A stretch of 64,000 nt of DNA from assembly GCA_000750105.3 (NCBI GenBank), contig JPHH03000046.1, forward strand, positions 62,001 through 126,000, read 5' to 3'. Origin of the DNA: Tolypocladium sp. Sup5 PDA-1 (taxonomy: Eukaryota; Ascomycota; Sordariomycetes; Hypocreales; Ophiocordycipitaceae). Of the stretch, positions 21,661 to 30,905 are shown piece after piece. The notes under the pieces are model-generated. The model did no database searches, had not been told where the DNA came from, and worked only from the letters and a program-made list of their open reading frames with translations. The stretch's first letter is position 1, and every line of letters starts with the position of its first letter. Both the position numbers and the translations under genes were made by a program.

Positions 21661-23508
21661 ATGGGCTTGTTTACACTACCCTCTACGGACTGTCGCGTCG
21701 TCGCCGTGCTCGGCGGAGGGGTCCTGGGCCGACGCATCGCCTGCGCGTGGGCAGCAAGCGGCTATGATGTCCTCATCCGCGACCCAAGCCCCGAGCAAAG
21801 GATCGCGGCGGTTCACTACTGCGACACCTGCATGTCGCAATATTCCGACTCGGCAAAACGCGGAACCGTAAAAGCCGTCGAGGACTTGGCCGAAGCCGTC
21901 GAAAAGGCATGGCTAGTCATCGAAGCCGTGCCGGAGAAACTGCCGCTCAAGATCTCTACCTTTGCCGATCTGGAAAAGTTCACCGCAAAGGACACCATTC
22001 TCTGCAGCAACTCGTCCTCGTACAAGTCACGAGAAATGGTCGGCGAGCTCCAGGCGTCTACGAAACGGCGCATTCTGAATATGCATTACTACATGCCGCC
22101 CGGAAACCGAGTCGTCGAGTTGATGACGGACGGGGACACTGATGAAAGCATCTTCCCGTTCCTGGTCGAAAAGCTCCACGAGATTGGCATGCATCCCTAT
22201 GTGGCGCGCAAAGAGTCGACCGGTCTTATCTTTAACCGTCTGTGGGCTGCTATCAAACGCGAAGTCTTGAACATTCTCGCCGAGGAAGTGTCAACGCCGG
22301 AGGAGATTGAGAGGCTCTGGGTCGAAATGTGGTCTGGCAACCACTCTGGACCAGTCGCCATGATGGACGCCGTCGGCTTGGATACTGTCTCCTTCATCGA
22401 GCAGCACTACATCGCTGAGCGCGGGTTGCCCAACGTCCCGGTCAAGTTCCTCCAAAAGTTCATCGACGAAGGCAAGCTAGGCGCCAAATCAGCCAAGGGC
22501 GGGCTTCTCCCCCCCGGCTATACGACCAAGACGGCGGATGATAGCCGCGGAGACCACGACAACGTCCATGCCCCTCTACTATACTTTTTAGACGCCGGGC
22601 TCTCTGCCAGCAATCCGACGGATGCCTTCCGTGCCGGTCGTGTCTTGGTTGGCTCACAGGACGCAAGGCCGTTGAAGTCCCTAGTCACAGGCCAGCACAC
22701 GCCAGATGGCATTGACATCTCACTTTCCGCCGGAAAACTATTTTGGACGAGCATGGGGATCCCTTCAAAGAATGACGGAGCCATATACCGTTCAAACCTC
22801 GACGGAACCAACATCGAGGAAATCGTTTCCCGGGGCTTAGTCCACACGCCAAAGCAATTGACGGTGGATAATGAAAACTCCAAAGTATACTTTGGAGACC
22901 GCGAGGGTCTGAGGGTCATGCGCTGCAACTTTGACGGCTCCGGGTTGGAGGCTTTGGTCCAATCGGGTAACTGGCAGAACGAGGAGGAGATGGCCGATCA
23001 GACGAGGTGGTGTGTCGGCGTTACCACATCACCTTCGACCGGCAAGTTCTACTGGACACAAAAGGGCCCATCCAAGGGAAGCAAAGGTCGTATATTCCGC
23101 GCCAACATCGACTTCCAGCCAGGAGAGAATGCCGAGAACAGGACAGACATTGAGCTCCTCTTCCAGAACCTGCCAGAGCCCATTGACCTGGACGTCGACG
23201 AGACCGAAAACGTGCTCTACTGGACGGACAGGGGCGAGCTGCCCCTCGGAAACAGCATCAACCGTGCCAAGCTCGATACCGTCAAGCCGGTCGAGGGCAA
23301 TGTCACGAGCTGGCCGGGCAAGGACTACGACATCATTTCTCGCAACTTGCACGAGGCCATTGGCATCAAGCTGGACCCCAAGAACCGCCACATCTACACG
23401 ACTGATTTGGGAGGCGCGGTGTACAGGTTTGATTTCGATGGTGGGAATAGGAAGAAGTTTTACGAGGGATCTGGAGCGTTTACCGGCATTACTCTTGCGT
23501 ACGTTTGA
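21661..23508 (+). CDS. 3-hydroxyacyl-CoA dehydrogenase-like enzyme fused to a YWTD/NHL-type beta-propeller
   Basis: Intronless, 615 residues. The start is the ATG at 21661 (MGLFTLP), since the frame upstream begins with non-ATG codons. Residues 10-185 form a Rossmann domain with VVAVLGGGVLGRRIA at 13-27. Residues that align by motif with the 3-hydroxyacyl-CoA dehydrogenase catalytic set are present: Ser of CSNSSS (115-120), H142 (NMHYYMPP), E153 (VVELM) and N192 (IFNRLWAA). A helical C-terminal dehydrogenase domain extends to about 290. From about 340 to the end are repeated blades with YWTD-like cores: LFWTSMG, KVYFGDREG, KFYWTQKG, VLYWTDRGE and HIYTTDLGG, as in LDL-receptor-type or NHL propellers. 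The propeller could bind a ligand or be a lactonase-like enzyme; this is inference. No targeting signal was seen. Confidence 0.88.
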   Translation: MGLFTLPSTDCRVVAVLGGGVLGRRIACAWAASGYDVLIRDPSPEQRIAAVHYCDTCMSQYSDSAKRGTVKAVEDLAEAVEKAWLVIEAVPEKLPLKISTFADLEKFTAKDTILCSNSSSYKSREMVGELQASTKRRILNMHYYMPPGNRVVELMTDGDTDESIFPFLVEKLHEIGMHPYVARKESTGLIFNRLWAAIKREVLNILAEEVSTPEEIERLWVEMWSGNHSGPVAMMDAVGLDTVSFIEQHYIAERGLPNVPVKFLQKFIDEGKLGAKSAKGGLLPPGYTTKTADDSRGDHDNVHAPLLYFLDAGLSASNPTDAFRAGRVLVGSQDARPLKSLVTGQHTPDGIDISLSAGKLFWTSMGIPSKNDGAIYRSNLDGTNIEEIVSRGLVHTPKQLTVDNENSKVYFGDREGLRVMRCNFDGSGLEALVQSGNWQNEEEMADQTRWCVGVTTSPSTGKFYWTQKGPSKGSKGRIFRANIDFQPGENAENRTDIELLFQNLPEPIDLDVDETENVLYWTDRGELPLGNSINRAKLDTVKPVEGNVTSWPGKDYDIISRNLHEAIGIKLDPKNRHIYTTDLGGAVYRFDFDGGNRKKFYEGSGAFTGITLAYV

Positions 23509-23746
23509 TTGGCGAACTCGATTGTCGGGTTTATGTTACATTATTGAAGACGCCTTTCGCCATAGCTTCGTCTAGTGCAGTGGTAACGCGCGGCGGTACA
23601 TTACGAATAACTAAAGCTAGGCAGTTTCATACAAATTGCTCCTTTTCGAAATCAATGAGCCAGGCTTGCCTGACGGTGCCAGTCCAGAGAGTCCCGGACG
23701 GCATGTGACGAGCTGGATGACAATCTTCATCATCGCATACGATGGT

Positions 23747-24238
23747 TTACTCTTCTGGCGATTCGGCCACGTGCTTGCTCTCTCGAGCCATGTCTTCGAG
23801 ATATGATTGATCTTGTTCATTGATCCATCTGTCGAGGATGGCGGGATCACCCTTGTCCGGATGATCGGGATAGTATGGGGGGCCGTATCCAAAGAAGCTC
23901 ACAACAACGTGACCCATCTGCTTAAGGAGAAGCAGGACGTTGGCTGGTTTATTCGTAGGGACTCTCTCCCCCTCGGTGCAAAACTCGACCTTGGGGGCAT
24001 ACTCGATGAGGGCTTGAATCATTTCGGCGTAGACCTGCTTCCTTTCGGGATGGCAGTCTGGTTGTCTCTTCAAGATGGAGGCGTAACGGAGAGCAAGCTC
24101 CTGGATGACGGTCACCTTGACCCCGCGAGGACAATCGATTGTCTCATCAACGTCGGCTCCCTGCTGGAGCGCTGCTCGCAGGTCGTGGGCGGTTCCGTAC
24201 GCAAGAACGTCGAGATCCCACACAGTTGGGGTCGTCAT
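23747..24238 (-). CDS. Hypothetical protein, 163 residues, weak ankyrin-like start
   Basis: A single exon runs from an ATG at 24238 to a stop at 23747. Residues 8-35 (LDVLAYGTAHDLRAALQQG) resemble one ankyrin repeat, where position-dependent loss of a resource is written as AHDLRAALQQGADVD. The rest, with YYPDHPDKGDPAILDRWI near residue 130, is not recognised. A TATA-like TATATAA lies 133 bp upstream on the same strand, which supports transcription. It converges on the fusion gene with 238 bp between stop codons. It may be a single-repeat relative of fungal ankyrin proteins. Confidence 0.55.
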   Translation of the reverse strand: MTTPTVWDLDVLAYGTAHDLRAALQQGADVDETIDCPRGVKVTVIQELALRYASILKRQPDCHPERKQVYAEMIQALIEYAPKVEFCTEGERVPTNKPANVLLLLKQMGHVVVSFFGYGPPYYPDHPDKGDPAILDRWINEQDQSYLEDMARESKHVAESPEE

Positions 24239-24370
24239 GGTGATGGAGTTTGATGCGGCACAAGGCGTTCACTGCTGGGCGGCGGGCATCTCTCGAACCT
24301 CTGTCCGGCTCTGGAGAAGCGACGATGGGGGAAGAAGCGGGCAAGGGGAGAGGCGAGGGCAAAAGTCGGC

Positions 24371-24377
24371 TTATATA
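24371..24377 (-). promoter_or_regulatory. TATA-like box upstream of the 163-residue hypothetical gene
   Basis: TATATAA on the minus strand, 133 bp before the ATG at 24238. Confidence 0.4.
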
Positions 24378-25310
24378 CCCGGTTTCAAGATGCCGTGACG
24401 CACAGCCGCGAGGGCTTGTAGTGAGTAACCTCGACATTCCTGCCACAACCACAGACTACGAAGTGCGAATAGATTCCGAGAGGCGGCACGGCCCAACCAT
24501 ATGGCGAACTGGTGGCTACCTGGGTAGGTACAGTTACAAAGCATCCGTACGAAGCGACTCAAATGCCCAGCCAGGTGACCAGTGACTGGATGGAGGTTGG
24601 GAGCATGGCTCAGCGATTGGTCGAGCATGGAGAAGGGCAAAGCTGGGGATTCCTACCTTACGTAAGGCACGCTACAGCGAGGGCGGGGCCTGTAGCCCGT
24701 AGAGGCGGGGGGGATCAGCGGCAGAGGCACGCCCTAACGAGGTCCCCTATCTCACTGTCACCTCCAGGCTGCTGATAAAGGCACCCGCAGCCGCCCAATG
24801 GATCCGTAGGCGCCTGCGACCCCTTCTTCCTCGCATCGTCGTCATCCCCCCGCGCTCCATCATCGGCGGATTCGACGCTCGTGGCTGGCTGGCTTCACGA
24901 CAGACCAGTGGCTTGTTGCTGCAGGGTTCCAGGCTACAGGCTACAGGGCGCTACTGTACCGAGCACAGCGGAGGTACAGCCTGCGAGTACAGGTGCAGGC
25001 GGTGTGGCGCGCGTTGCGCATGCGCGTGCGTGCGCACCTCGTGCAAAGGCGACCGACCGGTTCCACCACCGAGGAGTCGAGGACGCATACGGAGTACGGA
25101 TACATACAGCTGGCTATACCAATACTCGGTCCGTCTCCCCTCGCCCCGGCCGCGTGCGAGCAACGAGACCCGATTCCAGCGTTTACTCGTGTTTTCGGGG
25201 CCCGCCGAGCGTCAGGAATGCCGCCGTCGTTGCTGAGCGTCGGCGTCTGACTCGAGCGCCAGAGGTTCCGTCTCACGCATTGCATTGTCGCCTCTGCCGG
25301 GCAAACCTCT

Positions 25311-25361
25311 CTCCTCAACCGCCTCCTCAACCGCCTCCTCAACCGCCTCCTCTCCTCCTCC
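25311..25361. repeat. CCTCCTCAACCG 12-bp tandem repeat
   Basis: About four copies run into a CTCCTC tract, 370 bp before the ATG of the proline-rich gene, probably within its leader. Confidence 0.75.
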
Positions 25362-25731
25362 TCCCCCCCTGCTTGCTTCCCGGGGCATCGACGCCAGGCG
25401 GCGCGGCTCAGCAGTCAGCGCCCGCAGCCATCGGCTGTTTTGTTCGCGAGACCCCTGCCGCTGTTGCAGCCGTCTGTCACAGCAATCGCCTCGCAAACGC
25501 CCTGTTCCAGAACAGCTTGGCGGGACACGCCGCGACGCAGAAAACGGGCCACCTGCGACGCTCTGCTCCCCTCCCAGTGCTCCAGCCTCCGAGTGCTCGG
25601 CTGTCCTGCTATATTATTCGCCTCCGCCGAGCCTCATTTACTCTCCTCGTCCTCTGCTCCTCGCCTACCGCCATCTCACCCGTCGGCTCGCGCTCCTACA
25701 TGCATCGCGCGACCCTCGGCCGCCCCCATCC

Positions 25732-26715
25732 ATGGAGCCCGTTCCTGAGACGGAGCGCATGGAGGAGTTCAGGCCCTCGCCTGTGCCCTCCCTGCGCCTC
25801 GGCACCCCCAACGCCATCCCCACGCTCGATCTCGACGTGTTGAGGAAGCCGCCCACGCTGCGCCGCAGCCCCGACCCGAGCCCGTCCTCTCCCATCACGT
25901 CCTCGTGGGCGCCTGCGACGATCCCCGCGATTCCCTACCGTCCCCGAACCGCATCCCCGCTCTCCGCTGGCTCCCACTCTCGCTCCCGCTCCGTCGCCAG
26001 CCTCGCGCTGCCCATGTCTCGAACCCAGTCCATGCCAGGCGTCAGCGGCTCCGGCCGCATCCTTTACTCGCCCCAGTTGCGGCCGGCGAGTCCCTCGGGA
26101 TCCCCCAGCCGTGCGCGCACGCCACGGAAGCCGGTCGACGTCGCGTTCCCCACATCGTCGCCGGTTCGAACCTCGGTCCTGGACGCCGAACGAAAGCCCA
26201 CGCCCCCCGAGAGAAGTAGCTCTCCGATTCTAGGCAGCTCCGCAGCCTCCTCGACGCGTCTGCGAAGGCCGTCATCTCCCTTCCGGAGCGTCTCTCACTC
26301 GAGCGCCAGTTCGTTGTCGCTGCTGCCATCCACGCCGTCCTCGAACTCGTCCGCGTCGTCGTTTAGGGCATACGACGCCTTTGCGGGGCCCTATGGGGGC
26401 AGTCTCTCCTCTGTGCCGTCGACCCCAACGTCTGCCAGGTCGCGCAGTCCCAGTATATCGAGCTTGGAGACCATACCCGATTCCCCGGACGCAGAGGAGG
26501 CGGCGCTGGAGGCGGAGAGGCTGGCCCAGTTGAAAGCGGCCGCGGACGCGGCCGACGGCGGCGACGCATCCGAGCCCAAGGGGCGCAGCAGCACCGACGT
26601 GCCCATGCGCGGCCGGACCATGAGCTTTGGTTCGAGAGACAAGCGCAAACGGTGGAGTGTATGCGGAGCCGAGCGACGAGGCGATCTCGACCTCGAGACC
26701 ATCTGGGAGGATTAA
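25732..26715 (+). CDS. Basic proline/serine-rich protein with conserved C-terminal motif
   Basis: Intronless, 327 residues from the ATG at 25732 (MEPVPETERM). The frame is open for another 150 codons upstream but without a convincing ATG. The body is rich in Ser, Pro, Arg and Thr with many SPS and RSRS-type phosphorylation-like sites, so it is probably disordered. A short Ala/Glu helix near 250 (EEAALEAERLAQLKAAADAA) precedes the end. The C-terminus DKRKRWSVCGAERRGDLD followed by LETIWED is, from memory, the conserved signature of a fungal family annotated only as basic proline-rich protein. Function unknown. Confidence 0.8.
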   Translation: MEPVPETERMEEFRPSPVPSLRLGTPNAIPTLDLDVLRKPPTLRRSPDPSPSSPITSSWAPATIPAIPYRPRTASPLSAGSHSRSRSVASLALPMSRTQSMPGVSGSGRILYSPQLRPASPSGSPSRARTPRKPVDVAFPTSSPVRTSVLDAERKPTPPERSSSPILGSSAASSTRLRRPSSPFRSVSHSSASSLSLLPSTPSSNSSASSFRAYDAFAGPYGGSLSSVPSTPTSARSRSPSISSLETIPDSPDAEEAALEAERLAQLKAAADAADGGDASEPKGRSSTDVPMRGRTMSFGSRDKRKRWSVCGAERRGDLDLETIWED

Positions 26716-27233
26716 GACTTTCTCGACGAGTTGTGGCTGTTCCTGCTGCGACTTGGAGGGGGTCAGACGGCAAAGCGCAGCGCCTCGAGCCTTGTGTCTC
26801 TGTGCGTGTTACGATTGATATGAGCAGCGAGACGGACTTTGATTTGACTTGCAGCATGGGCATGTGGTTATGTTTGCTTTTCCTCCTCTCTCTCAAGGGA
26901 CGACGCGGCGTTTTTGAGCGTGTCCCCCATGTTCTGATACCCTTTTCCAGCACGTCTGCATTTACTGAGGAACCGAGGGCGCAAGGAGCCCTCGGCTGCA
27001 GTGCAAGGCACGGTCGGTAGCCCAAGGCGAGATGCGCCGGTTTGCAGGTGGCACGGCTGATGGTGCTCCAGGGCCGGCCCAGACTAGGACGATAATTGAA
27101 TCCGCTGCATAAGCACGCATTCCTGTGCCCTCCATGTGTCTGCTTCTGTTCCCTGGGCGTGCAGGGCGAAGGGCGACTGCGGCCACTGCGAATGGCTGTG
27201 GTCTGGTGGCGAGTGAAGCCGGAGCACGGGTGT

Positions 27234-27259
27234 GAGGTTGAGGTTGAGGTTGAGGTTGC
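27234..27259. repeat. GGTTGA 6-bp tandem repeat
   Basis: About four copies of TGAGGT on the plus strand. Confidence 0.75.
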
Positions 27260-27458
27260 GAGGCTGTGAGGCTCCCGTCTCCCTTGGACTGAGCAGCCTC
27301 CTCGCTTCACACCACGGCCCCCTTCCCGAGGGACAGCCTCGCCATCTACCCGCGCTCCACTCTCCCTTGGCGACGAAGACCCCTTGAAGACTCCTGTATT
27401 GACGTCTTGCCGAACATTGACTCAATAATCGCCGCCCTGCGAGGCGGCCAAGCTGGCA

Positions 27459-27464
27459 TATAAA
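27459..27464 (+). promoter_or_regulatory. TATA box of the secreted-protein gene
   Basis: TATAAA lies 177 bp before the ATG at 27641, on the coding strand, in an otherwise GC-rich stretch. Confidence 0.45.
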
Positions 27465-27640
27465 CCCGCGTCGGCGCAGTCCCGTCAACCATGGACGAAA
27501 CCAACCACCAGCAACCCGAGCCATTCTCTCACTCTCATCCCGCAAGTTGCCCATTGTCCAGCGCGCTCATCCCTCTGCTCTTTTTGTTCCCCCTTGCTCC
27601 GTATTCCTCTCTATTCCTCTCTCAGTGGCGAAAGCTGAAG

Positions 27641-29019
27641 ATGCGGTTCCTGACTCTCGCTGCGGCCACTGGCCTGTTGTCGACGGCGGTTGAGGCTGCG
27701 CCGAGACATGGTGATGTCGACCGGGTACGCGCAGTTCGGCAGCATTCAGTACAGACAGAGCTGGCACAGAGTGGCTAACACCGGTCGATAGGTCGAAGCA
27801 AGATATGTTGAGATGGGCCAAGCCGTCGGCCAGGAGGTCCCTCGGGTGGAGGGGGATGCTGCCGTTGGCGTCATGCCTCGATCACGCAACAGCACCCACA
27901 GGGGCTCATCAAACCAGGCCATGTCCGTTCCCGAGGGCTGCCCGACAGGGAGCGTGTTTGTGTCGACGACGACGGTCGACGTCACCGTTTACGTTACGCC
28001 CACGGCGAACTCTAAGGAGCCGCCCAAGGCCACGTCCACGGAAACCTGCGATGAGGAGACAATGGCGACGCCGGCTCCCAGCACGGAGCCTTGCACGGAC
28101 GACGTCGGGAGCACGACGTTCGTGACGCCCGTGACGAGGGGACCCTTCACCAACAGCACCGTGCCTACTCCCAAGCCGACTCCGGAAGAGCCCTGCGAGA
28201 CGAGCTCGTACATGAACTCGACCTTCATCTACTCGCCAATCAAGCCTCTCAAGACACCGATGCCGACTGGACCATTTGGTAACAGAACTACAACGACGGA
28301 GCTGTGTGATGAGACGACAACCGGACTCGTGCCCTCTATTGCTACTGGACCAGCTAGCTCGCGGCCGGCGCCCTCAACCAGCCGCATTACGACGATGCCG
28401 CCGCAGGCTTCGACGACCTGTGTCATTGACACGTCCATGACTCCAGTCGCCAAGTCCACGCTGTCGTCCACGCCTGCCGCGACAGTAACCCCGACCAAGA
28501 CCATCTGCGAGCACGACGGCGAGACGGGAACGCCCTCGCCCGACAGCGCGTACTGCGGCATCAAGGGCCAACCCGCGGGGACATACTTTATCGCCGAGTT
28601 CATCGAGGACCGCCCCGGCGTGCCCGTCACGGAAGAGGGCTGCTACCAGTTCTGCGATGTAAGTTGCTCCCAACGGCGTGCCTCTTATTGGACGGCGGTG
28701 ATTTTGCTGACCGTGTCTTCGACAGAGCGTCATGGAGGACACCAAGGGCTGCCAGTCGTACCGGTACTACCCCAACGAGCTCGGCGCTCCCCGCTGCGAG
28801 CTCTACGGCATGCCCGTGTCGTATGTAGTAAAGGACATTGACAACAACCGGCCCGGCCAGTGGTACGACCTCGTGTGCGGCTCGCCCGACGCGCAGTCGT
28901 GGCACCAGCAGATGCCGCAGCACCGCCAGGGGAAAGTTGGCAGCGGGGACGTCAACAACAGCAGCGAGCCCAGCAAGCTGCTGAACCCGACATTCGGCCC
29001 GCTGGACATTGGCCTGTAA
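27641..29019 (+). CDS. Secreted Ser/Thr/Pro-rich protein with Cys-rich PAN/apple-like C-terminal domain
   Basis: Predicted extracellular or wall-associated glycoprotein of 414 residues. Exons 27641-27724, 27792-28658 and 28726-29019, all phase 0. Introns are 27725-27791 (GTACGC, branch GCTAAC, GATAG) and 28659-28725 (GTAAGT, branch GCTGAC, GACAG). Residues 1-20 form a signal peptide (MRFLTLAAATGLLSTAVEAA). A long Thr/Ser/Pro region follows, with regularly spaced Cys (for example STETCDEETMATP, TELCDETTTG) and several NST/NRT N-glycosylation sites. The C-terminal 130 residues (GCYQFCDSVMEDTKGCQSY...CELYG) have the spacing of a PAN/apple domain, often used for protein or sugar binding. No transmembrane segment or GPI signal is seen at the C-terminus. 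An adhesive role is inference. Confidence 0.82.
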
Positions 29020-29535
29020 TAAACCCACACACGGATTCGTGCTGTACAAACTGGGGGCAACGCAAACTCGGGACATATTACGAGTTTCCGACCCCAATAC
29101 ACCCGTTGTATATGGACAGAGACCCATATGCATGCAAGAAACCGCACAGAGAAGAAGGGGGGGGGGCTAACTAATACTAATAATGCGTCGAGGGGGACAT
29201 GTGGGAGGGGCAATACATAACTTATATACCGATGTTTATTCGGCTCCCTGACTGGGAGTCTTTCTACTTAATAGAGACAGCTCTTTCACTTTAGAGTTAC
29301 TGCCTGGTGTGAAGATTGAGTATGGAATTATGCTCTGTGTCTGTCCAATCTCTCCTCTCAAACTCCTCATCTCCATGCATGCACCTCCCGTCTGCAAGTT
29401 CCCATAATTAAATCACTTCATCACGCGTACGCAGTCCACTCGTGCCTCGCAGCACAACTCCCATCTAACAGCAGCCAGAGCCCCCTCGACACCTCGCTCC
29501 GAAACAGCTTGCGCACCCCAACGCCGCAGCAACAA
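29020..29535. other. Convergent intergenic region, 0.5 kb
   Basis: This holds the 3' ends of the secreted-protein and cytidine deaminase genes. No other feature was seen. Confidence 0.6.
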
Positions 29536-30159
29536 TCACACGGCGCCCGGGCCACCGGGCGGGGGCAGTTGGTCGGGGCCAAACGACAGGGGCAGCAGCT
29601 GCGGCCCTTTGTTAGCTATGGAGCAAGTGAGGGTTTGTTGCGGTGGTGTCACTGACCTGCTCGAGCGTGAGGACGACGTAGTCCTCGTTCTTGTCAAACA
29701 TGATGATGGGCATGTCCACGTTGCAAAACTCGCGGATGCTTCAACGCCGCGAGGTCAGCCAGCCGCCAACCCGAACAAACAAAGCGCAACTCACAACTGC
29801 CTGCACATGCCGCACGGGCTCGCCGGCGGGCTAATGTCCGTCGCCACGGCCACGGCCCGGAACCCCCGGACGCCGTCCGTCACCGCGCGCCCAAAGGCCA
29901 CGCGCTCCGCGCACGTGCCGACCGGGTAGCTCGCGTTCTCGACGTTGGCGCCCGTCGTCACCTCCCCGTCGGCGCCCAGCAGCGCCGCGCCCACGCGGAA
30001 CCGGCTGTACGGGCAGTACGCCGTCGCCTTGGCCGCCACGGCGCGCGCCCGCAGCTCCGCGAACTCGGCCGCGCTGAGCGCGTGCGCCGCGCAGGTGGCG
30101 GCCACGGCGGCGGCCGAGGAGCCCGCCTGGATGGTGGGCGGGGAGGAGGACGTGGACAT
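29536..30159 (-). CDS. Cytidine deaminase (pyrimidine salvage)
   Basis: Zinc enzyme converting cytidine and deoxycytidine to uridine and deoxyuridine in the cytosol. Exons 30159-29795, 29738-29657 and 29598-29536 give 169 residues. Intron 1 (29739-29794, GTGAGT...TGAAG) restores PCGMCRQF-IREFCNVD; its acceptor is AAG. Intron 2 (29599-29656, GTCAGT...CGCAG) joins as LTLEQ-LLPLSFGP. The catalytic set is complete: C83-A-E85 (GTCAERVAFG) and C116/C119 (PCGMC). The small size fits the homotetrameric CDA class. Residues 1-30 are an Ala/Ser-rich extension. The closing GPDQLPPPG loop is usual for the family. Confidence 0.93.
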
Positions 30160-30905
30160 TTTGATGCTACTTGACGTTTGAGGACAAGGGTTCCGTGGGT
30201 GAGCGGAGAGGGAGTGAAGTTGAGTATGAGTGAGTGTGAGTTGGAAAAGGCGAGTGTGTAAGAGAGAGAGAGTTGTGACCTCGACGCCGCACGTCGTTGC
30301 GAGGTCTAGGTTGGCATTCTGATTCAGGTGGCACGGCTCGCATCTCCACCGGAGGGAGCTCCATGCGGGGACGCCACCGGGGAGCTCCGGCGACGCGGGG
30401 CATCCCGCCCCGTCTCGGCTTCGACGCCCGAGTCGCTGCAGGTTCCCACCACTGACACTTGAAGACATCGGCATGCTTTCACTTGTTATTCATTCATACC
30501 CCCCCCCCCCTGCCACGTACTCGCCATTACAGCACTCCCACATGGTATCTTCACATCTAGCCTCGTCCAGTGTCGTCTCGCCTCGTCTCCATCCATCAAC
30601 CCCTCCCATGATATGTGTATTGAAATCAACCAGCAGCCTGAATCCTCGTGTTTTCCCTGCCCATCCTCTTCCGCCACCAGAGATGAGCGACAGAAGAAGC
30701 AGCCAACTCCAGACTCGTTGCTCATACAATCTCGGCTGGGGCACAACAAACCCAACCTGCCACCGCCGCCGCCAGCATTGACAAAAGAAGAGAAGGCGGT
30801 TAATTATAAGTCGCCCCGGAATGCCAACGGTTCGGGGAGCGTGTGTGTATATATGTGTTGTGTGTCGGTAATGCTTGTTTGTGTCCATCGAAAAATGCCT
30901 CTCGT
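30160..30905. other. Intergenic region, 0.75 kb
   Basis: This is the promoter of the cytidine deaminase gene and the 3' side of the MAPKKK gene, both on the minus strand. A C11 run lies near 30500. No further gene was seen. Confidence 0.6.

Larger units (their letters stand above)
24239..25731. other. Divergent intergenic region, 1.5 kb
   Basis: This holds promoters for the small hypothetical gene and the proline-rich gene. It contains a TACGGAGTA motif (25088-25096), a CT-rich stretch and the 12-bp tandem repeat below. Long open frames before 25732 have no ATG in good position and are probably 5' UTR. Confidence 0.5.
26716..27640. other. Intergenic region, 0.9 kb
   Basis: This is the 3' region of the proline-rich gene and the promoter of the secreted protein gene. 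It includes a GGTTGA repeat and a TATA-like box. No further gene was seen. Confidence 0.55.

Noticed and set aside
23566..23625. tRNA-like stretch TCTAGTGCAGTGGTAACGC
   Set aside because: It resembles a D-arm, but there is no B box or pairing 3' half within tRNA distance.
25285..25731. 150 extra N-terminal codons on the proline-rich gene
   Set aside because: The frame there begins with a non-ATG codon, includes a simple repeat, and looks like 5' UTR.
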